A stretch of DNA of 64,000 bases from Cupriavidus malaysiensis (GTDB lineage Bacteria; Pseudomonadota; Gammaproteobacteria; Burkholderiales; Burkholderiaceae), in assembly GCF_001854325.1 (NCBI RefSeq), contig NZ_CP017754.1:1116001-1180000 (forward strand), given 5' to 3'. Positions 27,668 to 36,032 of the stretch are shown here, piece by piece (the stretch's first letter is position 1; the number at the start of each line of letters is the position of its first letter). The notes beneath the pieces are model-generated. The model searched no databases. It had not been told where the DNA came from and worked only from the letters and a program-made list of their open reading frames with translations. Both the position numbers and the translations under genes were made by a program.

Positions 27668-28477
27668 TCAGGGCCCTTCCTGGGCCATGGCCTCGGCCCA
27701 CAGCGCGCGCACGCGTTCCAGGTCGGCCCGGGTGTCGACGCCGGGCGCCGGGGCCGCGTCGGTCTGCAGCACGCCGATACGCTCGCCGTGCCACATGGCG
27801 CGCAACTGCTCCAGCGCCTCGGTCTGCTCGACCGGTGCCGCCGCCAGCGCCGGAAAGCGGCGCAGGAAACCGGCCCGGTAGGCGTACAGGCCGATATGGC
27901 GCAGCACCGGCATGGCCGGCAGCGGCACCTGGGCGCCGGCTGCCGGCTGGGTGGGCACCTGGCTCCAGGCATCACGTGCCCAGGGGATGGGCGCGCGCGA
28001 GAAGTACAGTGCGCGGTCGGCGGCATCGCACACCACCTTGACCACGTTCGGGTTGAAGACTTCGGCCACCTCGTGCAGCGGATGCGCTGCGGTACTGATG
28101 GCGCAGTCGGGATGCGCCGCCAGGTGCAGGGCCACTTCGTCGATCAGTTGCGGTGCGATCAGCGGCTCGTCGCCCTGCACGTTGACCACGATGGCATCGT
28201 CGGGCAGGCCCAGCAGGCCGACCACCTCGGCCAGCCGGTCGGTGCCGGTGGCATGGTCGGCGCGTGTCAGCAGCGCCTCCACGCCGTGCGCCGCGCAGGC
28301 CTGCAGCACGCTGTCGGCGTCGGTGGCCACCACCGTGCGGTTTGCCGACGACGCATGGGCGCGCTCGGCCACCCGCACCACCATCGGCTTGCCGCCGATG
28401 TCGGCCAGCGGCTTGTCGGGCAGCCGCGTGGACGCCAGCCGCGCCGGGATCACCACGGTGAAGGCGGGGATGCTCAT
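27668..28477 (-). CDS. kdsB: 3-deoxy-manno-octulosonate cytidylyltransferase
   Basis: CMP-Kdo synthetase of 269 residues, activating Kdo for the inner core of lipopolysaccharide. The N-terminal nucleotide-binding motif [26 protein letters not shown] is complete, with [25 protein letters not shown] (Mg-binding Asp) and [12 protein letters not shown]. Length is slightly above the usual 250 because of a Pro/Gln/Ala insert near residues 178-188 and an extended C-terminus. It lies 10 bp after the Trm112-like gene and in one operon with lpxK, linking two lipid A/core steps. Confidence 0.96.
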   Translation of the reverse strand: MSIPAFTVVIPARLASTRLPDKPLADIGGKPMVVRVAERAHASSANRTVVATDADSVLQACAAHGVEALLTRADHATGTDRLAEVVGLLGLPDDAIVVNVQGDEPLIAPQLIDEVALHLAAHPDCAISTAAHPLHEVAEVFNPNVVKVVCDAADRALYFSRAPIPWARDAWSQVPTQPAAGAQVPLPAMPVLRHIGLYAYRAGFLRRFPALAAAPVEQTEALEQLRAMWHGERIGVLQTDAAPAPGVDTRADLERVRALWAEAMAQEGP

Positions 28478-28487
28478 GGCCGCACGC

Positions 28488-28676
28488 TCACTCGGGGTTG
28501 ACCACGCGGCCGGGCACGGTCTGGCGTGCCTCGTCGGCCAGCATGACGGGGATGCCGTCGCGGATCGGGTAGGCCAGCTTGTCGGCGTGGCAGATCAGTT
28601 CCTGGGCGGCGCGGTCGTATTCGAGCTTGCCCTTGCACAGGGGGCAGACCAGGATTTCAAGCAGCCGGTTGTCCAT
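28488..28676 (-). CDS. Trm112/YcaR-family small protein
   Basis: A 62-residue protein beginning [21 protein letters not shown]. The family has a small zinc-ribbon-like fold; CPLC is kept here but the second Cys pair is lost, as in many bacterial YcaR proteins. The conserved [20 protein letters not shown] follows. Bacterial members nearly always lie between lpxK and kdsB, as here. The gene overlaps the end of lpxK by 20 bp. The role is unclear; eukaryotic Trm112 activates methyltransferases. Confidence 0.92.
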   Translation of the reverse strand: MDNRLLEILVCPLCKGKLEYDRAAQELICHADKLAYPIRDGIPVMLADEARQTVPGRVVNPE

Positions 28677-29763
28677 CTCGGTGTTCCTTGGTGAGGCTTC
28701 CCGCCGCCGCTGCGGCCGCGGCGGCAGCCGGTGCGGCTGCCTGCGCGCGCGCCGCCACGGCGCCGCGGATCTTGTCGATCAGGCCCGCATCGATCACGGG
28801 CGTGGTGGGGACGACCCAGATACGCGGGTCGTCGAAGCGCTCGCATTTTACGGCATCCTTCTCGGTGATCAGGATGGCATCGGCGCTGCGCGCGGCTTCG
28901 TCGTCGGCAAAGGGGTCGATCGCGAAGTCATAGTGGTCGGGCAGCGGCAGCGTGGCGGGCGCGAGGCCGGCCGCGCGCAGGCTGGCGAAGAAGCGTTCCG
29001 GATTGCCGATGCCCGCCGCGGCCAGCACGCGCTGCCCGGCGAAACCGGAGAGCGGGCGGGCCATGGCCGGGTCGACCAGCTGCCAGGCGTCGCCGGGCTC
29101 CAGCCGCATGCCGTAGACGTCGGGGCGGTCCGGCGAAGCGCGGAAATCCGGGTCGTTGATCAGGGTGGCGTCACGCCGGCGCGACAGCGGTTCGCGCAGC
29201 GGGCCGGCCGGCAGCAGCAAGCCGTTGCCACCCATGCGGGTGTCGAACATGACGATCTCGAAGTCGCGCTGCAGGCGGTAGTGCTGCAGGCCGTCGTCGA
29301 GCAGCAGCACGTTGACGCCGGGGTGGCGTACCAGCAGCGTCTGCGCGCAGGCGGCGCGGTCGGGGAAGACCCAGACCGGCACGTCGGTGCTGCGCGCGAT
29401 CAGCAGCGGCTCGTCGCCGACGTCGGCGGCCCGCGAGCTGGCGCTGACGCGGCGCGGCCGCTCCAGCTTGACGCCGTAGCCGCGCGAGACCACGCCGGGA
29501 CGCAGCCCGGCTTCCTGCAGTGCCTGCGCCAGGGCGATCACCGCGGGGGTCTTGCCGGTGCCGCCCACGGTCACGTTGCCGACCACCACCACCGGCACCG
29601 GCAGCCGCGTCGAGCGCAGCCAGCCGCGCCGGAAGGCCAGCCGCCGCGCGGCGCTGATGGCGCCGAACAGCAGCGACAGGGGCCACATCAGCCAGGCGAA
29701 GCCGCCACGGCGCTGCCACTGGGCGGTGACGAAGTCAGCGAGATGGTGGCGTGGAACGGGCAT
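28657..29763 (-). CDS. lpxK: Tetraacyldisaccharide 4'-kinase
   Basis: Membrane-associated lipid A kinase of 368 residues, adding the 4' phosphate to the disaccharide precursor. The N-terminus has a hydrophobic membrane segment ([16 protein letters not shown]), then [16 protein letters not shown] (P-loop), [37 protein letters not shown] (catalytic Asp-Asp-Gly-x-Gln-His) and [10 protein letters not shown]. The start [17 protein letters not shown] fits the family; a longer in-frame start is not conserved. An Ala-rich tail of about 20 residues overlaps the Trm112-like gene. Confidence 0.96.
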   Translation of the reverse strand: MPVPRHHLADFVTAQWQRRGGFAWLMWPLSLLFGAISAARRLAFRRGWLRSTRLPVPVVVVGNVTVGGTGKTPAVIALAQALQEAGLRPGVVSRGYGVKLERPRRVSASSRAADVGDEPLLIARSTDVPVWVFPDRAACAQTLLVRHPGVNVLLLDDGLQHYRLQRDFEIVMFDTRMGGNGLLLPAGPLREPLSRRRDATLINDPDFRASPDRPDVYGMRLEPGDAWQLVDPAMARPLSGFAGQRVLAAAGIGNPERFFASLRAAGLAPATLPLPDHYDFAIDPFADDEAARSADAILITEKDAVKCERFDDPRIWVVPTTPVIDAGLIDKIRGAVAARAQAAAPAAAAAAAAAGSLTKEHRDGQPAA

Positions 29764-29917
29764 GGTGCGGAGGGCAGGTGGGTGGAAGGGCGGATGGCAG
29801 GGCAGGTGGAACCGGCCCGCCCTGCCATGGCAAGGGCGCCGGCAGGCGGCCGGCACGGCGGCTCCAATCATTATGGGCATTGCGCAGCGCATGCTGCAAG
29901 CCCGCGGCCGGCGGGTC

Positions 29918-30349
29918 TCAGCGCGGCTGCTGGCTCTGCGTGGCGAAGGTCAGGCGCGGCAGGCCGGCCAGGCGCGCTGCCTCCAGCACATTGATGACAG
30001 CCTGGTGGGTGGCCTGCGCATCGGCGTTGACGACCACCACCGGCGGCTGGCCGCCGTTGTCCGGGCCGGCCGCACTGCGCAGGTGGTCGGCCAGGCTGGT
30101 GACATCCTTGAACTCCAGGATTTCCTTGTTGACCGCGTAGACGCCGCGCGCGGAAACCGAGACCAGGATCTCGGCCGGGCGCTGCCGGGTGCGTTCGGCA
30201 TCGGCGGTGGGCAGCTGGATCTGCAGCTCGCTGAAGCGCGAATAGGTGGTCGTGATCATCAGGAAGATCAGGATCACGAGCAGCACGTCGATGAGCGGGA
30301 TCAGATTGATCTCCGGCTCCTCGCGCCGCTGGCGGGAACGGAAGCGCAT
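29918..30349 (-). CDS. exbD: Biopolymer transport protein ExbD/TolR
   Basis: A 143-residue inner-membrane protein with one N-terminal helix ([20 protein letters not shown]) containing the conserved Asp used in proton flow, and a periplasmic domain. It works with ExbB 42 bp upstream to energise TonB or Tol-type systems. The ExbB-ExbD pair beside lpxK is the standard arrangement in beta-proteobacteria. No tonB gene is adjacent. Confidence 0.94.
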   Translation of the reverse strand: MRFRSRQRREEPEINLIPLIDVLLVILIFLMITTTYSRFSELQIQLPTADAERTRQRPAEILVSVSARGVYAVNKEILEFKDVTSLADHLRSAAGPDNGGQPPVVVVNADAQATHQAVINVLEAARLAGLPRLTFATQSQQPR

Positions 30350-30391
30350 GATGGCGGATATCCGGGGCAGGCGGGGCGGGTGGGACGGCCG

Positions 30392-31039
30392 TCAGCCGCG
30401 CCGCGGCGGCAGGATCGCGTCGAGGAAGGAGGCGGCGCGGAATTCCAGCTCGGCCACGTAGTCGTCGACGCGGCGGCGGAAGAAGCGCCAGAAGATCAGC
30501 GCGGGGATCGCCACGATCAGCCCGAGCGCGGTGTTGTAGAGCGCCACCGAGATGCCGTGCGCGAGTTGCTCGGGGTTGGTGCCGGTGCCCCCCTGGCTGC
30601 CGAAGATCTCGATCATGCCGATCACCGTGCCGAGCAGCCCCATCAGCGGGGCGACCGAGGCGATGGTGCCGAGCGCGTTCAGGTAGCGCTCCAGTTCGTG
30701 GGCCACTGCCCGGCCGGCTTCCTCGACCACCTCCTTGGCGGCATCGCGCGTGGTGTGCGGCTGCAGCGCCACATGGCGCAGGCCCGCGGCCAGTACGCGG
30801 CCGAGCGGCGAACCCTGTTCCAGGGCATTGACCGCCTCCGGCGTGGCGCGCCGCTGCTGCGCCACCGCCAGGGCTTCGTCATAAAGCCTGGGCGGCAGCA
30901 CCTTGCTGCGCTGGAGGCTCAGGAAGCGCTCGACGATGAGCGCCAGCGCCAGCACCGAGGCCAGTAACAACGGCCAGATCGGCCAGCCGGCCGCTTGAAT
31001 GATGGAAAACACGTGGAACCCCGGAATCGACTGCAGCAT
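30392..31039 (-). CDS. exbB: Biopolymer transport protein ExbB (MotA/TolQ/ExbB family)
   Basis: Proton-channel protein of 215 residues with three membrane helices: one near the N-terminus (GWPIWPLLLASVLALALIVE) and two in the C-terminal half (GTIASVAPLMGLLGTVIGMIEIF and ISVALYNTALGLIVAIPALIFW), the MotA/ExbB signature. The start MLQSIPGFHVF has GGGAG upstream; a TTG 15 bp earlier is in frame but less likely. It is the first gene of the leftward operon exbB-exbD-lpxK-Trm112-kdsB. Its promoter must lie in the repeat-bearing region 31040-32022. Confidence 0.94.
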   Translation of the reverse strand: MLQSIPGFHVFSIIQAAGWPIWPLLLASVLALALIVERFLSLQRSKVLPPRLYDEALAVAQQRRATPEAVNALEQGSPLGRVLAAGLRHVALQPHTTRDAAKEVVEEAGRAVAHELERYLNALGTIASVAPLMGLLGTVIGMIEIFGSQGGTGTNPEQLAHGISVALYNTALGLIVAIPALIFWRFFRRRVDDYVAELEFRAASFLDAILPPRRG

Positions 31040-31167
31040 GGCGCCGGCTCCCAAGTCCTGCGCCGGCTGTTATCAAAAAAATCAGGCGCCACTCTAACGC
31101 GCGCCCGGATGGTGGGCAAGCCGCCGCGGCGCAGTGTCGGGCCGGCGCATCGCCGCACGCGGCGCGC

Positions 31168-31280
31168 TTTCCACACGGGACAGGGACAGTCTTGTGGACG
31201 GATTGTGGAAAGCGCCCGGACAAGAGCGCTAAGTCATTGATGCCAAAGGGAAGAGGAATCTCTGCTTAAAAAATAGGCAG
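31168..31280 (+). repeat. 113-bp structured unit, copy 1
   Basis: Blocks and offsets from the first base: TTTCCACA at 0, ACAGT at +18, TGTGGA at +25, TGTGGA(AA) at +36, TTGAT at +69, CTGC at +94 and GGCAG at +108. The first block pairs perfectly with TGTGGAAA at +36, and CTGC pairs with GCAG around an A/T-rich loop, so an RNA from this unit would form two hairpins. The sequence between blocks differs from the other copies but its length does not. Confidence 0.85.
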
Positions 31281-31382
31281 GCGCCTTCCCGATGCCGCCC
31301 GGGATGGCGGCATGGGCCTTTTCGCCCATCGCGGACCGCTGGCGGCAGCGCGGACGTGCCTGCCGGTGCCGTCAGGCGCCGA

Positions 31383-31495
31383 TTTCCACATGGAAGCGGG
31401 ACAGTGCTGTGGATCGGTTGTGGAAAGACTTCGGAGAAATGGCCTAAGCCTTTGATTGGAAAGAGTTTGTTTCATCCTGCCTAAATAATGGGCAG
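31383..31495 (+). repeat. 113-bp structured unit, copy 2
   Basis: All blocks lie at exactly the same offsets as in copy 1 (0, 18, 25, 36, 69, 94, 108). The 3' hairpin is stronger here: CTGCC with GGCAG around TAAATAATG. Confidence 0.85.
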
Positions 31496-31544
31496 TAGCC
31501 GGCGCATCGGCGGCAAGACGATGCCCCGCGACGGCCTGCCGTAC

Positions 31545-31657
31545 TTTCCACATCGCTCAGGGACAGTCCTGTGGAGCGGTTGTGGATAAGTTGGGGAGCG
31601 GAAACGTAAACCGTTGATTCCCAAGGCGGAAGCCCCTCCCGCTCAAAAATTGGGCAG
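31545..31657 (+). repeat. 113-bp structured unit, copy 3 with perfect DnaA box
   Basis: Same offsets as copies 1 and 2. The second TGTGGA extends to TGTGGATAA (31581-31589), the exact complement of the consensus DnaA box TTATCCACA. The CTGC block is CCGC here, giving one mismatch in the 3' stem. Confidence 0.85.
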
Positions 31658-31778
31658 TGCCTGCCGCGCCGCCCTCGGGGCCGGTCCGGATGCCGCAGCG
31701 ATTCCCGTCGCCGGCCAGCAAGACGCTTTGAGGTATGTTTTGCGGCACTTGTTTGCCGATCCCCGGGCTGCGTCTCAG

Positions 31779-31885
31779 GGTTTTCCAGAGATACTGTGGA
31801 TAACTTTGTGAACAAGCCTTGGGTGCGGCCGGTAAGTCGTTGACGCGTAAGGAATTTGCTTAACTTGCCTAATTTTTGGCTTGGG
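31779..31885 (+). repeat. Diverged fourth unit with perfect DnaA box
   Basis: Recognisable by TTTTCCA, TGTGGATAA (31795-31803, a second perfect DnaA box), a TAAGTCGTTGA block and an A/T-rich GCTTAACTTGCCTAATTTTTGG end. Offsets differ by one or more bases from the other three copies, so it looks decayed or differently specialised. Confidence 0.65.
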
Positions 31886-31982
31886 CGAATCCTCATAAGA
31901 ATCAAGGGCTTGTCGAGTATCCCGCGGGTTTGCGGGAGATGCTGTCATATTTCGGTAGCCTACTTGACAGACCCGTTATGCT

Positions 31983-31996
31983 GTGGACATGTCCAC
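31983..31996. promoter_or_regulatory. 14-bp palindrome upstream of xseA
   Basis: GTGGACATGTCCAC is a perfect palindrome 26 bp before the xseA start. It contains the same TGTGGA word as the upstream units. It could be an operator or an extension of the same protein-binding array. Confidence 0.5.
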
Positions 31997-32022
31997 TTCC
32001 AGCCGCTTGACAGGCCCCGAGC

Positions 32023-33408
32023 ATGACCGATTTCCAGAACTTCCAGCGTGAAACGCGATCTCCCGCACCGGCCGGCGGACGCGAGGTGATCCCGGTCGGG
32101 GAGCTCAACCATGCCATTGCCTCGCTGCTGGAACGCAGCTTTCCCCTGGCCTGGGTGCGCGGCGAAATCTCCAACTTCACGCGGGCCGCGAGCGGCCACT
32201 GGTATTTCTCGCTGAAGGATGCACGCGCGCAGATTCGCTGCGTGATGTTCCGCGGCCGCAACCAGCATGTCGATTTCGCCCCGCGCGAGGGCGAGGCGGT
32301 CGAAGTGCGGGCCCTGGTCTCGATGTACGAGGCGCGTGGCGAGGTCCAGCTCAATGTGGAGGCGATGCGCCGCGCCGGCGTCGGCAACCTGTACGAGGCG
32401 TTCCTGCGCCTGAAGGAAAAGCTGGCGGCGCAAGGACTGTTCGATCCCGCGCGCAAGCGCGAACTGCCCGCCCACCCGCGCACCATCGGCGTGGTCACTT
32501 CGCTGCAGGCGGCGGCGCTGCGCGACGTGCTGACCACGCTGCGCCGGCGTGCGCCGCACGTGCCGGTGGTGGTCTACCCGGTGCCGGTGCAGGGCGCGGG
32601 AGCGGCCGAGAAGATCGCCGCCATGCTCGAACTGGCCGGCCGCCGGGCCGAGTGCGACGTGCTGATCCTGTGCCGTGGCGGCGGCAGCATCGAAGACCTG
32701 TGGTCTTTCAACGAAGAGGTGGTGGCGCGCGCGGTGGCGGCCAGCCCGGTGCCGGTGGTATCGGGCGTGGGGCACGAGACCGACTTCACCATTGCCGACT
32801 TCGTCGCCGACGTGCGCGCGCCGACGCCGACCGCCGCGGCCGAGCTGGTGAGTCCGGACCGCGCCCAGCTGCTGCGGCAGGCCGCGCGCGAGCGCGAGCG
32901 CCTCGTGCGCGCCATGCGCGCGGCCATGGACCGCCGTGCCCAGCACCTCGACTGGCAGGCGCGCCGCCTGCGCAGCCCGCAGGCGCAACTGCAGGAACAC
33001 CGCGCCCGCGTCGACAACCTGGCGCGCCACCTGCGGGCCGCCCTGCAGAGCGGGCTGGTCGCGCGCCGCCACCGCCAGCAGCTGCTCGGCATGCGCTGGG
33101 CGGCGGCCCGTCCCGACGTGGCGCCGGTGCGCGCCGAGCTCGGCCGCCTCGCGCTGCGCCTGCAGGCCGCCGCCGCGCGCGGGCAGGAGCGGGCCGCGCA
33201 GCGCCTGCACCGCGCCGCCGGTGCGCTTGAGCTGCTGGCGCCGCAGCGCACGCTCGAGCGCGGCTATGCAGTGCTGCTCGATGCGCGCGGCAAGGCCTTG
33301 CGCGCACCCTCCGAATTGCGCGCCGGCAGCGTGGTGGAGGCCCACCTGGCGGAGGGCGTGGCCGATCTCGCCATCGCCAGCGTGCAGCCCAAGCTGTCCG
33401 ACTTCTGA
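32023..33408 (+). CDS. xseA: Exodeoxyribonuclease VII large subunit
   Basis: Catalytic subunit (461 residues) of the ATP-independent single-strand exonuclease used in mismatch repair and DNA damage handling. The N-terminal OB-fold domain includes [26 protein letters not shown]. The nuclease core has [35 protein letters not shown] and [32 protein letters not shown]. The long helical C-terminal half ends with a small barrel. Length and motifs are complete. The partner xseB is elsewhere, as is usual. It is divergent from exbB across the repeat-bearing region. Confidence 0.96.
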   Translation: MTDFQNFQRETRSPAPAGGREVIPVGELNHAIASLLERSFPLAWVRGEISNFTRAASGHWYFSLKDARAQIRCVMFRGRNQHVDFAPREGEAVEVRALVSMYEARGEVQLNVEAMRRAGVGNLYEAFLRLKEKLAAQGLFDPARKRELPAHPRTIGVVTSLQAAALRDVLTTLRRRAPHVPVVVYPVPVQGAGAAEKIAAMLELAGRRAECDVLILCRGGGSIEDLWSFNEEVVARAVAASPVPVVSGVGHETDFTIADFVADVRAPTPTAAAELVSPDRAQLLRQAARERERLVRAMRAAMDRRAQHLDWQARRLRSPQAQLQEHRARVDNLARHLRAALQSGLVARRHRQQLLGMRWAAARPDVAPVRAELGRLALRLQAAAARGQERAAQRLHRAAGALELLAPQRTLERGYAVLLDARGKALRAPSELRAGSVVEAHLAEGVADLAIASVQPKLSDF

Positions 33409-33468
33409 GGCGCGGCGGGGCGATCCGGAATGAAGGGGATAGGGACGCAGGGGCATTGCCGGGTGCGT

Positions 33469-33497
33469 TTGCGCGGGTCTGGCAAGTCCCCTACAAT
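33469..33497 (+). promoter_or_regulatory. Probable sigma-70 promoter of sodB
   Basis: TTGCGC (33469-33474) and TACAAT (33492-33497) are spaced by 17 bases, 38 bp before the sodB start. This is the best promoter match in the 126-bp gap after xseA. Confidence 0.6.
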
Positions 33498-33534
33498 CTT
33501 TTATTCCTGACCCACAACCCGCAGAGACAGAACA

Positions 33535-34116
33535 ATGGAACATACTCTCCCCCCGCTTCCCTACGCACATGATGCGCTCGCTCCGCACATCTCGAAGGAG
33601 ACCCTGGAGTTCCATCATGACAAGCATCACCAGACCTACGTCACGAACCTGAACAACCTGATCAAGGGCACCGAGTTCGAGAACGCCACGCTGGAAGAGA
33701 TCGTCAAGAAGTCGTCCGGCGGTATCTTCAACAACGCCGCCCAGGTCTGGAACCACACCTTCTATTTCAACGGCCTGTCGCCCAAGGGCGGCGGCGCTCC
33801 GGCCGGCGCGCTGGCCGACGCCATCAACGCCAAGTGGGGCAGCTTCGACAAGTTCAAGGAAGAGTTCACCAAGACCGCCGTGGGCACCTTCGGTTCGGGC
33901 TGGGCCTGGCTGGTCAAGAAGGCCGACGGTTCGCTGGACCTGGTCTCGACCTCGAACGCCGCCACCCCGCTGACCACCGACGCCAAGCCGCTGCTGACCT
34001 GCGACGTGTGGGAACACGCCTACTACATCGACTACCGCAATGCCCGTCCGAAGTACGTCGAGGCATTCTGGAACCTGGTCAATTGGGAATTCGTCGGCCA
34101 GAACTTCGCCGGCTGA
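33535..34116 (+). CDS. sodB: Superoxide dismutase [Fe]
   Basis: Cytoplasmic iron superoxide dismutase of 193 residues. Metal ligands are His27 in [13 protein letters not shown], His in [11 protein letters not shown], and Asp/His in [14 protein letters not shown]. The [10 protein letters not shown] motif is the iron-type form (manganese types have a Gly-Gly-x-x-Asn-His motif). Complete, with its own promoter and a strong terminator, so it is a single-gene unit. The family is usually iron-regulated by Fur and small RNA; no Fur box was identified here. Confidence 0.97.
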   Translation: MEHTLPPLPYAHDALAPHISKETLEFHHDKHHQTYVTNLNNLIKGTEFENATLEEIVKKSSGGIFNNAAQVWNHTFYFNGLSPKGGGAPAGALADAINAKWGSFDKFKEEFTKTAVGTFGSGWAWLVKKADGSLDLVSTSNAATPLTTDAKPLLTCDVWEHAYYIDYRNARPKYVEAFWNLVNWEFVGQNFAG

Positions 34117-34250
34117 TTGCCGCCGGTGTCTCACGGGCCGCCAGCGGCCCGCGAGACACGTGCATGACAATCCTTGGCAATGCCGTCTGCCTTACCTGAC
34201 GGCTGCCTGTCCGAGAGGCTGTTCACGCCCTCGGCAAGACAGCGCATCGA

Positions 34251-34275
34251 AGCCCCGGAGATTCCGGGGCTTTTT
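34251..34275 (+). terminator. Intrinsic terminator of sodB
   Basis: An eight-base stem (AGCCCCGG with CCGGGGCT) closes a five-base loop and is followed by T residues (TTTTG). It lies 135 bp after the sodB stop. Confidence 0.92.
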
Positions 34276-34398
34276 GTTTGTGCTCCGGCACGCTCCGGGG
34301 CCTGCCGTGGCTGAGGTCGCAGTTTGACTGCAGGCGCGCATCTTCCGGTATCTCCATTCGATTGTCTCCAGAAGTCCGTCGATCTGCGCAGAAGCTGC

Positions 34399-34610
34399 CG
34401 GGGGCAGGCGCTGGCCGGCCGCGGCGGCCTGGATCACCCCGTCGGCTTCGTCTCTATGCTCGCGTGCTGGACCACACCGACGGCTTCGCCATGCGTGGCA
34501 CTTTGCTGAACCACCCCTCTCCCCCACCTTCTCCCCGTGCGGGGAGAGGGAGCCAAGACCTCGTGCTTGGCGATTGGTGTTGGCGCATCGCGTCGTCCCG
34601 ACTTGCGGCG
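34399..34610 (+). repeat. GC-rich mosaic repeat, modules B and C
   Basis: Module B (GGATCACCCCGTCGGCTTCG, then CTCGCGTGCTGGACCACACC) and module C (CACCCCTCTCCCCC, a CTCCCCGTGCGGGGAGAGGG stem, GCTTGG and TTGGTGTTGGCGCATCGC) match the copies at about 49505-49685 and, reversed, 59935-60124. It fills most of the gap between the sodB terminator and the accessory catabolic cluster and ends a few bases from that cluster's promoter motif. No gene is present in 34276-34760. Confidence 0.8.
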
Positions 34611-34615
34611 CAATT

Positions 34616-34646
34616 CAATTGAGCTTGACCACAGTTGATTTCTAGA
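34616..34646 (+). promoter_or_regulatory. Shared regulatory motif upstream of the CoA-transferase operon
   Basis: CAATTGAG (34616-34623) followed 11 bases later by TTGATTTCTAGA (34635-34646). The same two blocks, with 10 bases between, occur at 38175-38204 in the LysR/aminotransferase divergent promoter. I infer a common binding site for the LysR protein encoded at 37260-38171. Confidence 0.7.
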
Positions 34647-34760
34647 ATCGTCGCAGGCTGATAGACGGAGGGACACCGTGCGACGAGCAGTGAGAGAAGC
34701 CGCTGGCCAGCGCCGCGCCGGCGGCGCACACCGGGATAGCGGTTCGACGCGGGGTGCCAG

Positions 34761-35951
34761 ATGACCGGCGCCATGGAGCAGATGGCCCTGGCCGGCATCC
34801 GGGTACTGGATCTGTCACGGATCCTCGCGGGCCCGAGCGCGACGCAGCTGCTGGGCGATCTCGGTGCCGATGTCGTCAAGGTGGAGCGGCCCGGCGAGGG
34901 CGATGACACGCGCAAGTGGGGCCCGCCCTATATCCAGGATGCGAACGGCAACCCGACCGACGAGAGCGCCTACTACCTGAGCGCCAACCGCAACAAGCGC
35001 TCGATCGCGCTGGACCTGGCGTGCGACGAGGACCAGGCCCTGATCCACCGCTTGCTGGAGCGCGCGGACGTCCTGGTGGAGAACTACAAGGTCGGCGGCC
35101 TCGCCCGCTACGGCCTGTCCTACGAGCAGCTCAGGGAGCGGTATCCCAGGCTGGTCTATTGCTCCATCACCGGCTTCGGCCAGACGGGGCCCTATGCGGA
35201 GCGGCCCGGCTACGATTTCCTGATCCAGGGCATGGGCGGCATCATGAGCCTGACAGGCGAGCCCGAGGGGCAGCCGATGAAGGTCGGTGTCGGTATTGCG
35301 GATGTGATGACGGGAATGTATGCGGCGGTCGGGATCCTGGCAGCGCTGCATCATCGGAACCAGCATGGCGAAGGCCAGCATATCGACATCTCCCTGCTCG
35401 ATGCGCAGATCGCCTGGCTGGTCAACGGCGCCACCAACTACCTGGCCGACGGGAAGCTGCCGAGGCGCCTGGGCAACGGCCATCCGAACATCGTTCCCTA
35501 CCAGGTCTTCGACACCGCCGATGCGCCGATGATCCTTGCCGTGGGCAATGATGCGCAGTTCGAGCGCTTCTGCCGCGTAGCCGACCTGGTGCCGCTGACG
35601 TGCGATGCCAGGTTCAGCACCAATCCGGCGCGCGTCGCGCATCGGGAGGCGCTGTGCGAGCGGGTCGCCGCCGCGCTGGGCCGGCGCGGGCGGGCCGACT
35701 GGCTGGCGGCGCTGGAAGCGGCCGGCGTGCCGTGCGGCCCCGTGAACAACCTCGAGGAAGTCTTCGGCGATCCCCATGTCAAGGCACGCGGGGTCGAGGT
35801 CCGCGTGCCGTGCGAGTGGGCCGGCGATGGACATGTCAGGCTGCTGGCCAACCCGCTGAAGCTGTCGCGCACACCGGCGACCTACCGCAGGCCGCCGCCG
35901 CGCCTGGACGAGCATCGCCGCGCGATCCTGAGCGACTGGCTGCCTGACTGA
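34761..35951 (+). CDS. Family III CoA-transferase, probable succinyl-CoA:3-sulfinopropionate type
   Basis: CaiB/BaiF/Frc-family CoA-transferase of 396 residues. It opens LAGIRVLDLSRILAGPSATQLLGDLGADVVKVERPGEGDDTR in family form and has the catalytic Asp in RPGYDFLIQGMGG (near residue 155), then ANRNKRSIALDL and GEGQHIDISLLD. The enzyme moves CoA between a donor thioester such as succinyl-CoA and an acid. It precedes the desulfinase-like gene in the same operon. In Variovorax and Advenella, such a transferase activates 3-sulfinopropionate for the desulfinase, so I infer that substrate. An ATG 12 bp downstream (MEQMALAG) is an alternative start. Its stop is in frame with the next gene. Confidence 0.85.
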   Translation: MTGAMEQMALAGIRVLDLSRILAGPSATQLLGDLGADVVKVERPGEGDDTRKWGPPYIQDANGNPTDESAYYLSANRNKRSIALDLACDEDQALIHRLLERADVLVENYKVGGLARYGLSYEQLRERYPRLVYCSITGFGQTGPYAERPGYDFLIQGMGGIMSLTGEPEGQPMKVGVGIADVMTGMYAAVGILAALHHRNQHGEGQHIDISLLDAQIAWLVNGATNYLADGKLPRRLGNGHPNIVPYQVFDTADAPMILAVGNDAQFERFCRVADLVPLTCDARFSTNPARVAHREALCERVAAALGRRGRADWLAALEAAGVPCGPVNNLEEVFGDPHVKARGVEVRVPCEWAGDGHVRLLANPLKLSRTPATYRRPPPRLDEHRRAILSDWLPD

Positions 35952-35954
35952 CAC

Positions 35955-36014
35955 GAAGACGAAGACGAAGACGAAGACAAAAACGAAAACGAAAACGAAA
36001 ACGAAGGCGAAGAC
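35955..36014 (+). repeat. Ten hexanucleotide repeats between CoA-transferase and desulfinase genes
   Basis: Units are four GAAGAC, one AAAAAC, three GAAAAC, one GAAGGC and one GAAGAC. The tract is purine-rich and stays in frame with both flanking genes: after the TGA stop, 27 sense codons (mostly Glu, Asp and Asn) run without a stop to the next ATG. An AGGAG ribosome site follows the tract at 36021-36025. Confidence 0.9.
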
Positions 36015-36032
36015 GACACCGCAGGAGAAGAC

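Larger units (their letters stand above)
31040..32022. other. 983-bp divergent intergenic region between exbB and xseA
   Basis: No protein gene is visible. The region carries four copies (three regular, one diverged) of an element rich in TGTGGA/TCCACA words, listed separately, and a GTGGACATGTCCAC palindrome just before xseA. After the first unit a stem (31292-31299 with 31306-31313) is followed by CCTTTTC, which could end a rightward transcript. Both exbB and xseA promoters must lie here but could not be assigned with confidence. Confidence 0.7.

Noticed and set aside
31168..31885. CRISPR array or replication origin
   Set aside because: Units are about 113 bp with 160-235 bp periods and variable inner sequence, which is not a CRISPR pattern and no cas gene is near. 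dnaA, dnaN or parAB are not adjacent, so a chromosomal origin is unlikely despite the DnaA boxes.
31964..31982. TTGACA and TATGCT near xseA as a promoter
   Set aside because: The two words are only 7 bases apart, far from the needed 16-18. A second TTGACA at 32008 has no partner before the start codon.
35949..35951. TGA between CoA-transferase and desulfinase genes as selenocysteine
   Set aside because: No selenocysteine insertion hairpin is evident just downstream, the sequence after it is simple repeat, and neither enzyme family uses selenium. A normal stop followed by a ribosome site explains it.
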